A stretch of DNA of 64,000 bases from Solirubrobacter sp963736505 (GCA_963736505.1 CAVTOZ010000008.1:186001-250000); one strand, 5' to 3'; shown: positions 1 through 7,865, counted from the first letter of the stretch. Notes: generated by a model from the sequence alone, not told the origin. Program-made: numbers and translations.

Positions 1-1
1 G

Positions 2-538
2 CGGGCGCGGTCCCGGCTCGAGCTGGGCAGCGACGACACCGCGTTCGTGCAGGCCATGGTGGTCCGCATCGAGTTGGTGGCCGGGGACGTCGAGGGCGCC
101 CGGGCCGAGCTCGCCGACGCGCGCGAGCGGCTCGAGCGCCGCGGCCCGTCGATGCCCGAGCAGGGCCATGGCCACGCGCTGATCGAGGCGCTGACGGCGA
201 TCGTCGAGGCCGAGTGCGGCGAGCTCGACGCCGCCGAGCGCCGGCTCGCCGCGGCCCACAGCGCGGCGGTCGCCACGCGCGACATGCCGATCGTCGCGTT
301 CGCCGGCGTCGCCGCCTGCGCCGTCGCGATCGCGCGCGGGCGGCCGCACGAGGCGGCCGAGCTGCTGGGCGCCGCCGCGAGCGTGCGCGGCGCCGACGAC
401 TTCACGAGCCCGGAGGTCAGGCGCGTCCACGACGGCGCCCGGGCCGCGGCGTACGCGCGCGGCCGGGCGCTGTCGCGCGAGGATGCGCTCACGCGGCTGG
501 AAGCGGCGGCGTCACACGCGGCGCCCGTAAGCCCGTAG
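2..538 (+). CDS. C-terminal part of a large ATPase/TPR transcriptional regulator (partial)
   Basis: The frame is open from the first bases of the window and ends with TAG at 536-538, so only about 178 C-terminal residues are present. The sequence is an Ala/Arg-rich helical repeat (TPR-like) ending in a motif of the type AAELLGAAASVRGADD followed by a helix with a GRALSREDAL segment. That tail is typical of AfsR/SARP- or LuxR-type regulators that carry an NB-ARC ATPase and TPRs, where it probably acts as the sensory end. The DNA-binding domain lies outside the window. The 3' end overlaps the convergent ABC permease by 27 bp. Family assignment is by recognised tail similarity only. Confidence 0.6.
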   Translation, partial: RARSRLELGSDDTAFVQAMVVRIELVAGDVEGARAELADARERLERRGPSMPEQGHGHALIEALTAIVEAECGELDAAERRLAAAHSAAVATRDMPIVAFAGVAACAVAIARGRPHEAAELLGAAASVRGADDFTSPEVRRVHDGARAAAYARGRALSREDALTRLEAAASHAAPVSP

Positions 539-1321
539 CGCGAGCGGGACGAACACGGCCAGCAGGCCCGCCATCCACGCCAGCGTCCACAGCAGGTGGC
601 TCTGGACAGGCCCGCCGAGCATGAGGCCGCGCAGCGTGCCGATCAGGTGCGTGATCGGGTTGACCGCGGTGAAGGACTGCAGCCAGCCGGGCAGCGTGTC
701 GACGGGCACGAACGTGCTGGAGCCGAACGTCAGCGGGAACATCACCAGCAGGACGATGCCCTGCACCGAGCCCGGCGTGCGCGCGACCATGCCGACGAAC
801 ACCGAGATCCAGCTCAGGCAGAGCGCGAACGCGATCGCGATCGCGCAGGCGGCGAGGACCTCGGGCGCGCCGGTCTGCGCGCGGAAGCCGAGCACGTAGC
901 CGAAGCCGAGCGTCACGGCGCACAGGACCGCGTAGCGGACGATGTCGCCCAGCACCGCGCCGAACAGCGGGGCCGCGCGGGCGATCGGCAGGCTGCGGAA
1001 GCGGTCGAAGACGCCCTTCTCGATGTCGGTGTTGAGGTTCACCCCGATCGCCGCCCCGCCGAACGCGATCGTCTGCGCGAGGACGCCGGGGAGCAGGTAC
1101 TGCAGGTAGTCGTGCTGCGAGCCGTGCGCGAGCGCGCCGCCGAAGATGTAGGTGAACATCGCGAGGAAGATCACCGGCTGCAGCGTCACGTCGAGCAGCG
1201 CCTCGGGGTTGCGCATGACGCCGATCAGGTTGCGCTTGGCCAGCACGAGGCTGTGGCGCAGGAGCCGCAGCGGGTGGCCCGAGGTCGACGTGGCGGCGGC
1301 CTTGGCCGCGATCGCGCTCAT
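512..1321 (-). CDS. ABC-2 type permease of a drug exporter (DrrB-like)
   Basis: This 269-residue protein has about six hydrophobic segments and the ABC-2 membrane pattern, including an IGVNLNTDIEKGVFDRFRSL region and a late TLPGWLQSFTAVNPITHLI stretch characteristic of daunorubicin-type (DrrB) permeases. It would form the membrane channel of an exporter with the ATPase encoded just upstream. The start ATG overlaps the ATPase stop in an ATGA (4 bp), so the two are translationally coupled. The substrate cannot be told from sequence. The start is chosen by this overlap; the open frame itself continues further upstream. Confidence 0.88.
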   Translation of the reverse strand: MSAIAAKAAATSTSGHPLRLLRHSLVLAKRNLIGVMRNPEALLDVTLQPVIFLAMFTYIFGGALAHGSQHDYLQYLLPGVLAQTIAFGGAAIGVNLNTDIEKGVFDRFRSLPIARAAPLFGAVLGDIVRYAVLCAVTLGFGYVLGFRAQTGAPEVLAACAIAIAFALCLSWISVFVGMVARTPGSVQGIVLLVMFPLTFGSSTFVPVDTLPGWLQSFTAVNPITHLIGTLRGLMLGGPVQSHLLWTLAWMAGLLAVFVPLALRAYGRRV

Positions 1322-2268
1322 GCTGGGACCTGGAGCCCGGCCGTATGGCCGGTGAGGGTGGAGAAGACCTCGTCGAGGCTGGGCAGGTGCAGCGACAGCT
1401 CGGTCACCGCGATGCCGGCCGCGGAGAGCCGGGCCACGGCCTCGCCGAGCACCTCGTCGCCCGCGACGGGCACGCTGACCGTGCCGCGCGTGGGCGAGTC
1501 GGCGCGCTGGCCCGCGAGCTCGGCGATGATCGCGGTGACGTCGTCGAGGCGGTCGGGGTCGGCGGGGCGCACGGTCAGCGTCTGGCCGCCGACGACGCGC
1601 TTGAGCCCGTCCGGCGTGTCGTTCGCGATCACCCGCCCCGTGTCGATGACCGTGATCTCGTCGGCCAGCGCGTCGGCCTCGTCGAGGTACTGCGTGGTCA
1701 GCAGGACGGTCGAGCCGTCGCCGACGAGGCTGCGGACGACGCCCCACATGTCCTCGCGCTTGGACGGGTCCAGACCCGTGGTCGGCTCGTCGAGGAAGAT
1801 CACCGACGGGCGCCCCACGAGGCTGGCGGCAAGGTCCAGCCGGCGGCGCATGCCGCCGGAGTAGGTCTTGGCGGGGCGGCCGCCGGCGGCGTTGAGGTCG
1901 AACCACTCGAGCAGCTCCTTGGCGCGCGTACGCGCCGCGCGGCCCGACAGGTCGAGCAGCTGGCCGATCATGACGAGGTTCTGCTCGCCGGTGAGCAGCT
2001 CGTCGACCGACGCGTACTGCCCCGTCAGGCCGATCGACGCGCGCACCTTGCCGGCCTCGCGCGCGACGTCGTGGCCGTTCACGTGCGCGGTCCCGGCGTC
2101 GGCGGCGATCAGCGTCGCGAGGATGCGGATCGCCGTGGTCTTGCCCGCGCCGTTGGGCCCGAGCACGCCGAGCACCGTTCCGCGGCGCGCGGCGAGGTCG
2201 ACGCCGTCAAGCGCCTGGGTGTCTCCGAAGCGCTTGCGCAGGCCTTCGGCTTCGATCGCATATTCCAT
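1318..2268 (-). CDS. ABC transporter ATP-binding protein (DrrA-like)
   Basis: This 316-residue ATPase has Walker A (GPNGAGKTT, about residues 38-46), the ABC signature YSGGMRRRLDLA, Walker B (VIFLDEPTTGLDP) and the switch His replaced by Gln (LLTTQYLDEAD). The Gln is normal in the DrrA subfamily. A C-terminal domain of about 80 residues follows, as in daunorubicin resistance ATPases. It should power the permease encoded directly downstream (4-bp ATGA overlap). A 45-bp gap separates it from the upstream membrane protein on the same strand, so all three probably form one operon from the promoter near 3266. Confidence 0.92.
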   Translation of the reverse strand: MEYAIEAEGLRKRFGDTQALDGVDLAARRGTVLGVLGPNGAGKTTAIRILATLIAADAGTAHVNGHDVAREAGKVRASIGLTGQYASVDELLTGEQNLVMIGQLLDLSGRAARTRAKELLEWFDLNAAGGRPAKTYSGGMRRRLDLAASLVGRPSVIFLDEPTTGLDPSKREDMWGVVRSLVGDGSTVLLTTQYLDEADALADEITVIDTGRVIANDTPDGLKRVVGGQTLTVRPADPDRLDDVTAIIAELAGQRADSPTRGTVSVPVAGDEVLGEAVARLSAAGIAVTELSLHLPSLDEVFSTLTGHTAGLQVPA

Positions 2269-2313
2269 GCCGCCAGCATCGGCGGCGGCCCTCGCAGCCC
2301 GCGCGCAGATCGC

Positions 2314-3258
2314 TCACACGGCCTGTGAGCGGCTGCGAACGTGCGGTCCGAAGCGCTCGCCCAGCAGGCCCACCGCGAGCCCGGCGGCGGCCCAGCCCCC
2401 GAGCACGAGCAGCGGCGCGAGCGTCGCCGCCCAGTCGAAGTACTGGACGTTGCGGACGGCCGTGAGCGCCGCGCCGGGCGGCAGCAGCTGCGAGACCGCG
2501 CCGTAGAAGCCGGGCTCGAGCTCGTACGTGACCGCGCCGCCCGCCGAGCTGAGACCGAGCATCACGAGCAGCAGGATCACCGTGACGATGCCGACGGGGC
2601 CGCCGAGGTGCCCGAGCCCGTGCGCGGCGGCGCCGACGGCGAGCGCGAACAGGCCCGTGACGAGCGCGAGCGCGGCGAAGTGGCCGGGCAGCGCGCCGAC
2701 GAGGACGTCGGTGTCGAACGCGACGAGCAGGCCGGCCAGCAGCGCGTAGGCGATCACGGCGGTCCAGCGCGTGCGGGCGGGCAGCGCGCGGCCGAAGACC
2801 GACAGCAGCACGCCGAAGACGACGCTCGGGATCAGCGTGCCGACGACCGTGAAGAGCGACGACAGCCCGCGCCGGTCGCTCGCGGGCAGCGGCCGCAGGT
2901 CCTGCACCCGCGCGGCGGGGTCGACGCGCTGGAGCGCGCCGGCGGCCGCGTCGGTGGCCGCAGCACCGAACGCCTGCGCGACGAGGATCCGGTCGCCGTC
3001 GAGCACGCCGTGCACGTCGGTGTTCAGCAGCGCGGCGCGCGCGGGAGCTTCGGCCGGATAGGCGTGGACGTCGAACGCGCCGCGCCCGCCGGCGTCGAGC
3101 GTGCTCTGGGCGGCGGCGGCCTGCGCGGGCGTGCCGACCATGCCGACGTCGAGGCCCTTGGTGCGCGGCGCGTGGAACGCGGCGACGTACAGCGTGGAGA
3201 AGCCGAAGAGCAGGATCAGGCCTCCGGCGACGAGTTTGATGGCGAGATTATTCAACAT
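2314..3258 (-). CDS. Multi-pass membrane protein, ABC-2/YhgE-Pip-like
   Basis: This 314-residue protein has one N-terminal membrane segment (about residues 5-28), an extracytoplasmic domain of roughly 110 residues, then five or six membrane helices. That layout matches YhgE/Pip/DUF3533-type export-associated proteins and split ABC-2 permeases. It is the first gene of the operon that continues with the DrrA/DrrB pair. The start is well supported: a perfect TATAAT ends 7 nt before the ATG, so the mRNA is probably leaderless, and the ATG lies inside an inverted repeat that looks like an operator. The exact family is uncertain. Confidence 0.7.
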   Translation of the reverse strand: MLNNLAIKLVAGGLILLFGFSTLYVAAFHAPRTKGLDVGMVGTPAQAAAAQSTLDAGGRGAFDVHAYPAEAPARAALLNTDVHGVLDGDRILVAQAFGAAATDAAAGALQRVDPAARVQDLRPLPASDRRGLSSLFTVVGTLIPSVVFGVLLSVFGRALPARTRWTAVIAYALLAGLLVAFDTDVLVGALPGHFAALALVTGLFALAVGAAAHGLGHLGGPVGIVTVILLLVMLGLSSAGGAVTYELEPGFYGAVSQLLPPGAALTAVRNVQYFDWAATLAPLLVLGGWAAAGLAVGLLGERFGPHVRSRSQAV

Positions 3259-3267
3259 GCGTTGAAT
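3250..3267. promoter_or_regulatory. Operator-like inverted repeat shared by divergent genes
   Basis: ATTCAACATGCGTTGAAT has perfect 7-bp arms (ATTCAAC/GTTGAAT) around a 4-nt spacer. It overlaps the predicted transcription start and the start codon of the export operon and sits 25 bp before the GTG of the divergent epoxide hydrolase. Size and shape fit a TetR or MarR dimer site; no such regulator is encoded next to it. Confidence 0.7.
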
Positions 3268-3271
3268 TATA
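3266..3271 (-). promoter_or_regulatory. -10 element TATAAT of the export operon
   Basis: On the minus strand TATAAT is followed by 7 nt and then the ATG at 3258. This spacing places the transcription start at or next to the A of the start codon. No good -35 hexamer is visible. Confidence 0.6.
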
Positions 3272-3292
3272 GACCTGGAAGACTTCCGCGCC

Positions 3293-4366
3293 GTGAAGCC
3301 GTTCTCCGTGCAGGTTCCCGACGACGTCCTCGACGACCTCGCGCGCCGCCTCGCGGCCACGCGCTGGCCCGACTCGCCGCCCGGCGCCGGGTGGGAGCAG
3401 GGCGCGCCGCTGGACCACGTGCGTGCGCTCGTGGAGCGCTGGCGCGACGGCTTCGACTGGCGCGCGCACGAGGCGGTGCTGAACTCGTTCGCGCAGTTCA
3501 CCGCGCCCGTCGGCGGGATCGACCTGCACTTCATCGCCGAGGGCGACGGCGTGCCGGTGCTGCTGCTGCACGGCTGGCCGAGCACGGTGTGGGAGTTCCA
3601 CGAGCTGATCCCGCTCCTGCGCGACGACGCGCGCGTCGTCGTGCCCTCGCTGCCGGGCTACGGCTTCTCGTTCGCGCCGGGGCAGCGGCGCTTCGGCGTC
3701 GTCGACTGCGCGGACGCGATCCACACGCTGATGACCGAGGTGCTCGACCACGAGCGCTACTTCGTCGTCGGCGGCGACTGGGGCTCGAGCATCGCCGTCC
3801 GGCTCGCGCACGCCTACCCCGACGCCGTCGCGGCGCTGCACCTGTACATGATGCCGCTGCGCCGGCCGGAGACCTGGCCCGATTCGCTCGCCGAGTCGCG
3901 CGACGCGCTCAAGCGGTGGTCGAGCGAGGAGGGCGGCTACGTCCACATCCAGGGCACGCGCCCGCAGACGCTCGCGTACGGGCTCGCCGACTCGCCCGCC
4001 GGGCTGGCGGGCTGGCTGGCGGAGAAGTTCGAGGTCTGGACCGACGCCTCGCTCGATCCCGACGACGTCCTGGCGATGATCACGCTGTACTGGGTCACGG
4101 GCACGATCGGCGCGTCGTTCTGGCCGTACTACGCGCGCATGCACGGCGAGTGGGTGCTCGACGACGTGGTCGACGCGGGCGGGCGGATCGCGGCGCCGCT
4201 GACGTACCTGGACTTCCCGAAGGAGCTCGTGCACGTGCCGCGCGAGGTCGTCGAGCGGGCGTTCGACATCGAGCGCTGGGAGACGCCCGAGCGCGGCGGC
4301 CACTTCCCCGCGCTCGAGCAGACGGCCGTGCTGGCCGACAGCGTGCGGCGCTTCCTGCGCCGCTAG
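3293..4366 (+). CDS. Epoxide hydrolase (alpha/beta hydrolase with EHN domain)
   Basis: This 357-residue protein starts with the epoxide-hydrolase N-terminal (EHN) motif VPDDVLDDLARRLAATRWPD and then the alpha/beta hydrolase fold. Visible elements are the oxyanion-hole motif HGWPSTVWEF, the nucleophile elbow GGDWGS (Asp nucleophile) and a C-terminal GGHFPALE carrying the catalytic His. The family opens epoxides through an aspartyl-ester intermediate, in the cytoplasm. GTG start. It is divergent from an exporter operon with only 34 bp between the starts and a shared operator, which suggests a coordinated detoxification (hydrolyse/export) response to a small molecule; that link is inference. Confidence 0.9.
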   Translation: MKPFSVQVPDDVLDDLARRLAATRWPDSPPGAGWEQGAPLDHVRALVERWRDGFDWRAHEAVLNSFAQFTAPVGGIDLHFIAEGDGVPVLLLHGWPSTVWEFHELIPLLRDDARVVVPSLPGYGFSFAPGQRRFGVVDCADAIHTLMTEVLDHERYFVVGGDWGSSIAVRLAHAYPDAVAALHLYMMPLRRPETWPDSLAESRDALKRWSSEEGGYVHIQGTRPQTLAYGLADSPAGLAGWLAEKFEVWTDASLDPDDVLAMITLYWVTGTIGASFWPYYARMHGEWVLDDVVDAGGRIAAPLTYLDFPKELVHVPREVVERAFDIERWETPERGGHFPALEQTAVLADSVRRFLRR

Positions 4367-4596
4367 TGGGCGCGTCCGTAAGTACGGCGCATCGCCGGCG
4401 CAGTCCGGGTCGTCGCTGGCGGCTGCGGCAGTCGCTCGCATACTGGTGGTACGTGTGCGACTGCCGCGGCCCGTCAGCGGCGAGAGCCAAGTGACGAGCC
4501 CCAAGGGCGAGACAGATGGCGGTCCGGGCCCGCCGGCGAGCGAAGCGGTGGCGAGCGCTAGCGAGACAGGGTCGTACTTCCGGACGCGTCCGCTAG
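4363..4596. repeat. Palindromic intergenic element with 24-bp inverted terminal repeats
   Basis: The gap between the epoxide hydrolase and greA is bounded by inverted repeats at 4363-4386 and 4573-4596 that match at about 21 of 24 positions. Both start with CTAG and contain CGCGTCCG and AAGTACG. The two flanking TAG stop codons lie inside the repeats. The interior holds a perfect 11-bp stem (GCGGCAGTCGC at 4425-4435 with GCGACTGCCGC at 4457-4467). It could be a miniature inverted-repeat element, a structured RNA or an elaborate bidirectional terminator. Confidence 0.6.
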
Positions 4597-5069
4597 CCGA
4601 TGGCGACGATCTTGAGCTTGCGCTCGCCGCGCGGCGTGGTGAGCGTGCGCTCGTCGCCGACGCGGCCGCCCTGGAGCGCCTTGCCGACCGGCGAGTCGAT
4701 CGAGAGCTTGCCGTCGGCGGGCGCGGCCTCGGGCGGGGACACGAGCGTGTAGCTCGTGCGCCGGCCGGAGGCGGAGTCCTCGACCTCGACGGTGCTGCCG
4801 AAGCCGACGACCTCGGTCTGCGTCTCGACCTCGCGCACCTCGGCGGCGAGCAGCTGCTCGCGGATCCGGAGGATCTTCGTCTCCAGGTGCGCCTGATCGT
4901 TCTTGGCGTCGTGGTACTCGGAGTTCTCCTTCAGATCGCCCCACTCGCGCGCGGTCTTGATGCGCTCGGCGATCTCCCTCCGGGCCACGGTCTCCAGCTG
5001 GTGCAGCTCGGCCTGCAGCGAGGCGAGGCCCTCGGCGGTGATGAAGACGGGGTCGCTCAAGCGGACCAC
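4593..5069 (-). CDS. greA: Transcription elongation factor GreA
   Basis: GreA stimulates the intrinsic cleavage activity of backtracked RNA polymerase. The 158-residue length is standard. The N-terminal coiled coil carries the acidic tip (REWGDLKENSEYHDAKNDQ, with the catalytic-type acidic residues), followed by the C-terminal FKBP-like domain with GRVGDERTLTTPRGER. GTG start with a good Shine-Dalgarno GGAGG six nt upstream. The gene lies 1 nt downstream of a 79-codon gene, so it is probably co-transcribed with it from a promoter carrying a LexA box, which would be unusual regulation for greA. Confidence 0.96.
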   Translation of the reverse strand: MVRLSDPVFITAEGLASLQAELHQLETVARREIAERIKTAREWGDLKENSEYHDAKNDQAHLETKILRIREQLLAAEVREVETQTEVVGFGSTVEVEDSASGRRTSYTLVSPPEAAPADGKLSIDSPVGKALQGGRVGDERTLTTPRGERKLKIVAIG

Positions 5070-5070
5070 T

Positions 5071-5310
5071 CTAGTCCTCCGGGGCGAAGCAGCGCCGCCA
5101 CTCGCCGTGGTCGCACACCGTCATCAGCGCGTCCGCGACGCGCGCGCGGAGCATGAAGTCCCCTGTGTCGCACGTGAACGTGAGCGTGGCGGCCGACCGC
5201 GTCATCGCGATCGGGGGGCTTCCACCGTCGGCGAGAACGTGCTCCAATCGGTGCCAGACGGCGAGCGGCTGCGGCGCGAGGATCGTGATGCGGTGGACGG
5301 CGGGCTCCAT
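5071..5310 (-). CDS. Small hypothetical protein under a LexA box
   Basis: A 79-residue protein with no domain I recognise. It has a short hydrophobic N-terminal half (HRITILAPQPLAVWHRLEHVL) and a C-terminal part with two Cys and several His/Trp (CDHGEWRRCF). Its ATG is preceded 7 nt upstream by TAGGCT (-10-like), and the perfect SOS palindrome sits at 5325-5340, immediately upstream. It ends 1 nt before greA. The coding call rests on codon usage, position and the promoter; the function is unknown, but DNA-damage induction is a reasonable prediction. Confidence 0.7.
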   Translation of the reverse strand: MEPAVHRITILAPQPLAVWHRLEHVLADGGSPPIAMTRSAATLTFTCDTGDFMLRARVADALMTVCDHGEWRRCFAPED

Positions 5311-5324
5311 GCGGGGCAGCCTAC

Positions 5325-5340
5325 ACGAACATATGTTCGT
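5325..5340. promoter_or_regulatory. LexA (SOS) box
   Basis: ACGAACATATGTTCGT is a perfect 16-bp palindrome containing CGAAC-N4-GTTCG, the LexA-binding consensus of Gram-positive bacteria and actinobacteria. It lies directly upstream of the -10 (5318-5323) of the 79-aa gene plus greA, and 39 bp before the divergent flavin-enzyme gene at 5380, so it could repress either or both. Confidence 0.85.
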
Positions 5341-5379
5341 ATGCGATGAATTCGGGCGCCGGCGGCAGTCTACGAAGCG

Positions 5380-5892
5380 ATGAAACTGCCCACCGACACC
5401 AAGAACCTGGACATCTACGGGCACGCTCCGCTGGAGTGGGAGCGCGTGCACGCGCAGCTCGCGGTGCTCCCCGGACCGGAGCGGCCGTTCTTCCTCGGCA
5501 CGGTGCGGCCCGACGGCCGGCCGCATTCCGCCGGCATCGGCGCGACCTGGGCCCACGATTCGCTGTACGTCGTGAGCGGGCCGGGCACGCGCAAGTCGCG
5601 CAACCTCGCCGCCGATCCGGCGTGCACGATCTCGGTCCGCCTGCACGACCTGGACGTCGTGCTCGAGGGCGAGGCCCACCGCGTCACCGACCCGGACGAG
5701 CTCGAGCGGGTCGCCGCCGTCTACCGCGCCGGCGGCTGGCCCGCGCAGGTCGACGGCGACGCGTTCACGGCGCCGTACAGCGCGGCGAGCGCCGGCCCGC
5801 CGCCGTGGCATCTCTACCGCTTCAGCTTCCACACGGCGTTCGCGGTCGCGACGGCCGAGCCGCACGGCGCGACGCGCTGGCGCTTCAGCTGA
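5380..5892 (+). CDS. Pyridoxamine 5'-phosphate oxidase-family flavin/F420-binding protein
   Basis: A 170-residue split-barrel protein. The motif FFLGTVRPDGRPHSAGIGATWAHD followed by GPGTRKSRNLAADPACTISV is the cofactor-binding face of the PNPOx-like family, which binds FMN or F420 and typically reduces or oxidises small substrates. Many actinobacterial members are F420-dependent. The SOS box lies 39 bp upstream on the divergent side. The stop overlaps the convergent FAD oxidoreductase by 8 bp. The substrate cannot be assigned. Confidence 0.82.
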   Translation: MKLPTDTKNLDIYGHAPLEWERVHAQLAVLPGPERPFFLGTVRPDGRPHSAGIGATWAHDSLYVVSGPGTRKSRNLAADPACTISVRLHDLDVVLEGEAHRVTDPDELERVAAVYRAGGWPAQVDGDAFTAPYSAASAGPPPWHLYRFSFHTAFAVATAEPHGATRWRFS

Positions 5893-6871
5893 GATCCGGG
5901 TGGACGTCGTCGCCGAGCGCGGTGCGGGCGAGGCGGTCGCCGAGGACGGGCCCGAACTTCATCAGGTTGGCGCCGGCGAACGCGATCGCGCGGCCGCGCC
6001 GGGCGGCGCGCCAGCCGTCGCCGCCCGCGTCCAGCCACGGTGCGTGGACGTTGACGCAGCGGACCTCGGCGAGCGGCTCGGGATCGAGGCCGGGGAACAG
6101 CTCCGGCAGGATCCGCGCCTGGCGCTCGCGGGTCGCGCCGAGGACGTCCTGCGCGTGTGCGTCGTTGAGGCCGAACGCCCAGCGGCCGGTGCCGCCCAGG
6201 GGCAGGCCGTAGCCCTCGGGCGCGATCAGGCACGGCCCGGTGCCGGCGTAGGTGAGGCGGACGTGGTCGCTGAAGCGCGCGTCGAGCTTGATCCCGGCCG
6301 TGGCCGCGAGCGCCGGCGTGCGCGCGCCGGCGCAGATCAGCACGGCGCCCGCGCGCAGGACGGTGCCGTCGGCGAGCGCGACCGCACCGTCCTCGCCGAC
6401 GCTCGCCGCCTCGGCGCGCCGCACGGTCAGGCGCGCGGCCAGCGCGTGCAGCGCGCGGCGGACGCGCAGGCTCCCCGCCGCCGGGTCGAGCAGGCCGTCC
6501 TCCCACGCGGGCGCGGCGAACGGGATCCGGGCGGCGATCTCGCGCGCGGCGAGCGGCCACCACTCGGCGCCCGCCTCCGTCAGCGCGGCGGCGATCGCCG
6601 GCCGCGGGCTCGCGACGACGAGCCCCTCCTCCCCCAGCAGCCGGCCCGCGCCCAGCTCGGACTCCCAGCGCCGCCAGCCGGCGACCGACTCGAGCGCGAG
6701 CGCGCACAGCCGCGCCTGGCCGTGCGCGACGCGGAAGATGCGCGCGAGCCCGGCGGACTGCTCGCCGGCGACCTCGCCGCGCTCCAGCACGACCACGTCC
6801 GCCCCGCGCCGCGCCAGCTCGTAGGCCGCGGAGAGTCCGGAGATCCCCGCGCCGACCACGATCGCGTCCAC
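5885..6871 (-). CDS. FAD-dependent oxidoreductase (DAO / sarcosine-oxidase type)
   Basis: A 328-residue protein with the N-terminal dinucleotide-binding motif VVGAGISGLSAAYELARRGADVVVLE and a C-terminal segment ending GANLMKFGPVLGDRLA, as in monomeric sarcosine oxidase-like and D-amino-acid oxidase (DAO) enzymes. The AGEQSAG segment near residue 36 resembles the region that carries covalent or close FAD contacts in that family. It would oxidise an amine or N-methylated amino acid, releasing H2O2. GTG start preceded six nt upstream by GATAAT. The gene is divergent from a GNAT gene with 20 bp between starts. Confidence 0.82.
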   Translation of the reverse strand: MDAIVVGAGISGLSAAYELARRGADVVVLERGEVAGEQSAGLARIFRVAHGQARLCALALESVAGWRRWESELGAGRLLGEEGLVVASPRPAIAAALTEAGAEWWPLAAREIAARIPFAAPAWEDGLLDPAAGSLRVRRALHALAARLTVRRAEAASVGEDGAVALADGTVLRAGAVLICAGARTPALAATAGIKLDARFSDHVRLTYAGTGPCLIAPEGYGLPLGGTGRWAFGLNDAHAQDVLGATRERQARILPELFPGLDPEPLAEVRCVNVHAPWLDAGGDGWRAARRGRAIAFAGANLMKFGPVLGDRLARTALGDDVHPDLS

Positions 6872-6879
6872 GCCGTGAT

Positions 6880-6885
6880 TATCGT
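6880..6885 (+). promoter_or_regulatory. -10-like TATCGT, leaderless start of the GNAT gene
   Basis: TATCGT ends 6 nt before the ATG at 6892, implying transcription starting at the start codon. Confidence 0.45.
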
Positions 6886-6891
6886 GGCCGG

Positions 6892-7407
6892 ATGCAGACG
6901 GAGCGCTTGATCCTGCGGCGCTGGCGTCCTGATGACCGGGAGCCGTTCGCCGCGCTGAACGCCGATCCGGAGGTGATGCGGTACTTCCCCGCGCCGCTCT
7001 CGCGCGCGGAGAGCGACGCGTTCGTGGACTTCTGCGACGCCCGGATCGAAAGCGAAGGCTTCGGCTGGTGGGCGCTCGAGCGGCGCGACACGCGCGCGTT
7101 CATCGGCTTCACCGGCCTCTCGCGGCCGAGCTTCATGCCGGCGGTCGAGATCGGCTGGCGGCTCGCGCGGTCGGCCTGGGGCCACGGCTACGCGACCGAG
7201 GCCGCGCGCGCGTGCGCCGCGTTCGGCTTCGACACGCTGGAGCTCGAGGAGGTCGTCTCGTTCACCGCCGCCGGCAACGCGCGCTCCCGCGCGGTGATGG
7301 AGCGGATCGGCATGACCCGCGATCCGGCCGACGACTTCGAGCATCCGTCGCTGCCGGCGGGGCACCCGCTCCGCCGGCACGTGCTCTACCGCCTCAGACG
7401 CGCGTGA
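6892..7407 (+). CDS. GNAT N-acetyltransferase (RimJ/RimL type)
   Basis: A 171-residue acetyltransferase beginning with TERLILRRWRPDDREPF, the standard N-terminus of RimJ/RimL-type GNATs. It has the acetyl-CoA pyrophosphate loop in the form SAWGHGYATEAARA and the NARSRAVMERIGM helix near the C-terminus. These enzymes transfer acetyl from acetyl-CoA to protein N-termini or small amines. The target is unknown. The C-terminus overlaps a convergent gene by 14 bp. Confidence 0.9.
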   Translation: MQTERLILRRWRPDDREPFAALNADPEVMRYFPAPLSRAESDAFVDFCDARIESEGFGWWALERRDTRAFIGFTGLSRPSFMPAVEIGWRLARSAWGHGYATEAARACAAFGFDTLELEEVVSFTAAGNARSRAVMERIGMTRDPADDFEHPSLPAGHPLRRHVLYRLRRA

Positions 7408-7852
7408 GCAGCATCACCCAGTTGAGCGTGTAGGTCTCGCCGCCGTCGAACGAGAAGCACTGCTCCCAGCGCGCGGAGGCGGCGGTGACGTCCGACCAGT
7501 CGAAGCGGACGCGGATCGGGATGCCGTCGAGCACGTCGTCGCACTCGAAGCGCGCGCGGCCGGGCGCGCTGAAGCGGCCCTCGACGGGCGGGTCGAGCCG
7601 GCCGGGACGGCCCGTGGACGCCCACCAGATGCGCCACAGGTCGCGCTCCGGGTCGTACAGGCGCAGCGAGAAGCCCTCGTAGCCGTCCATCCGGAAGTGG
7701 TCGAGGTTGCCGCCGCCGCCGAGCATGGCGTGGGCCTCGGAGGTCGCCTCGAACTCCTCCCACTCCGTGCAGGCGGGGTCGAGCATGTCGGTGAGGCGGC
7801 GGTTGGCGACGTGCCAGGTGCCCGGCAGGAAGTCGAAGTCTGTGATCGGCAT
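7394..7852 (-). CDS. DUF1579-like lipocalin-fold protein
   Basis: A 152-residue protein opening with DFDFLPGTWHVANRRL and ending with SFDGGETYTLNWVM. The PGTW motif and the beta-rich Trp-containing pattern are those of DUF1579-type calycin-like proteins, which are mostly uncharacterised. The start ATG is preceded 7 nt upstream by TACCGT, so the transcript is probably leaderless. The gene is divergent from the WYL regulator (42 bp apart), which may control it. Confidence 0.65.
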   Translation of the reverse strand: MPITDFDFLPGTWHVANRRLTDMLDPACTEWEEFEATSEAHAMLGGGGNLDHFRMDGYEGFSLRLYDPERDLWRIWWASTGRPGRLDPPVEGRFSAPGRARFECDDVLDGIPIRVRFDWSDVTAASARWEQCFSFDGGETYTLNWVMLLTRV

Positions 7853-7859
7853 GCCGGCG

Positions 7860-7865
7860 ACGGTA
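7860..7865 (-). promoter_or_regulatory. -10-like TACCGT of the DUF1579-like gene
   Basis: On the minus strand TACCGT is followed by 7 nt and the ATG at 7852, the same geometry as at other starts in the window. Confidence 0.4.
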
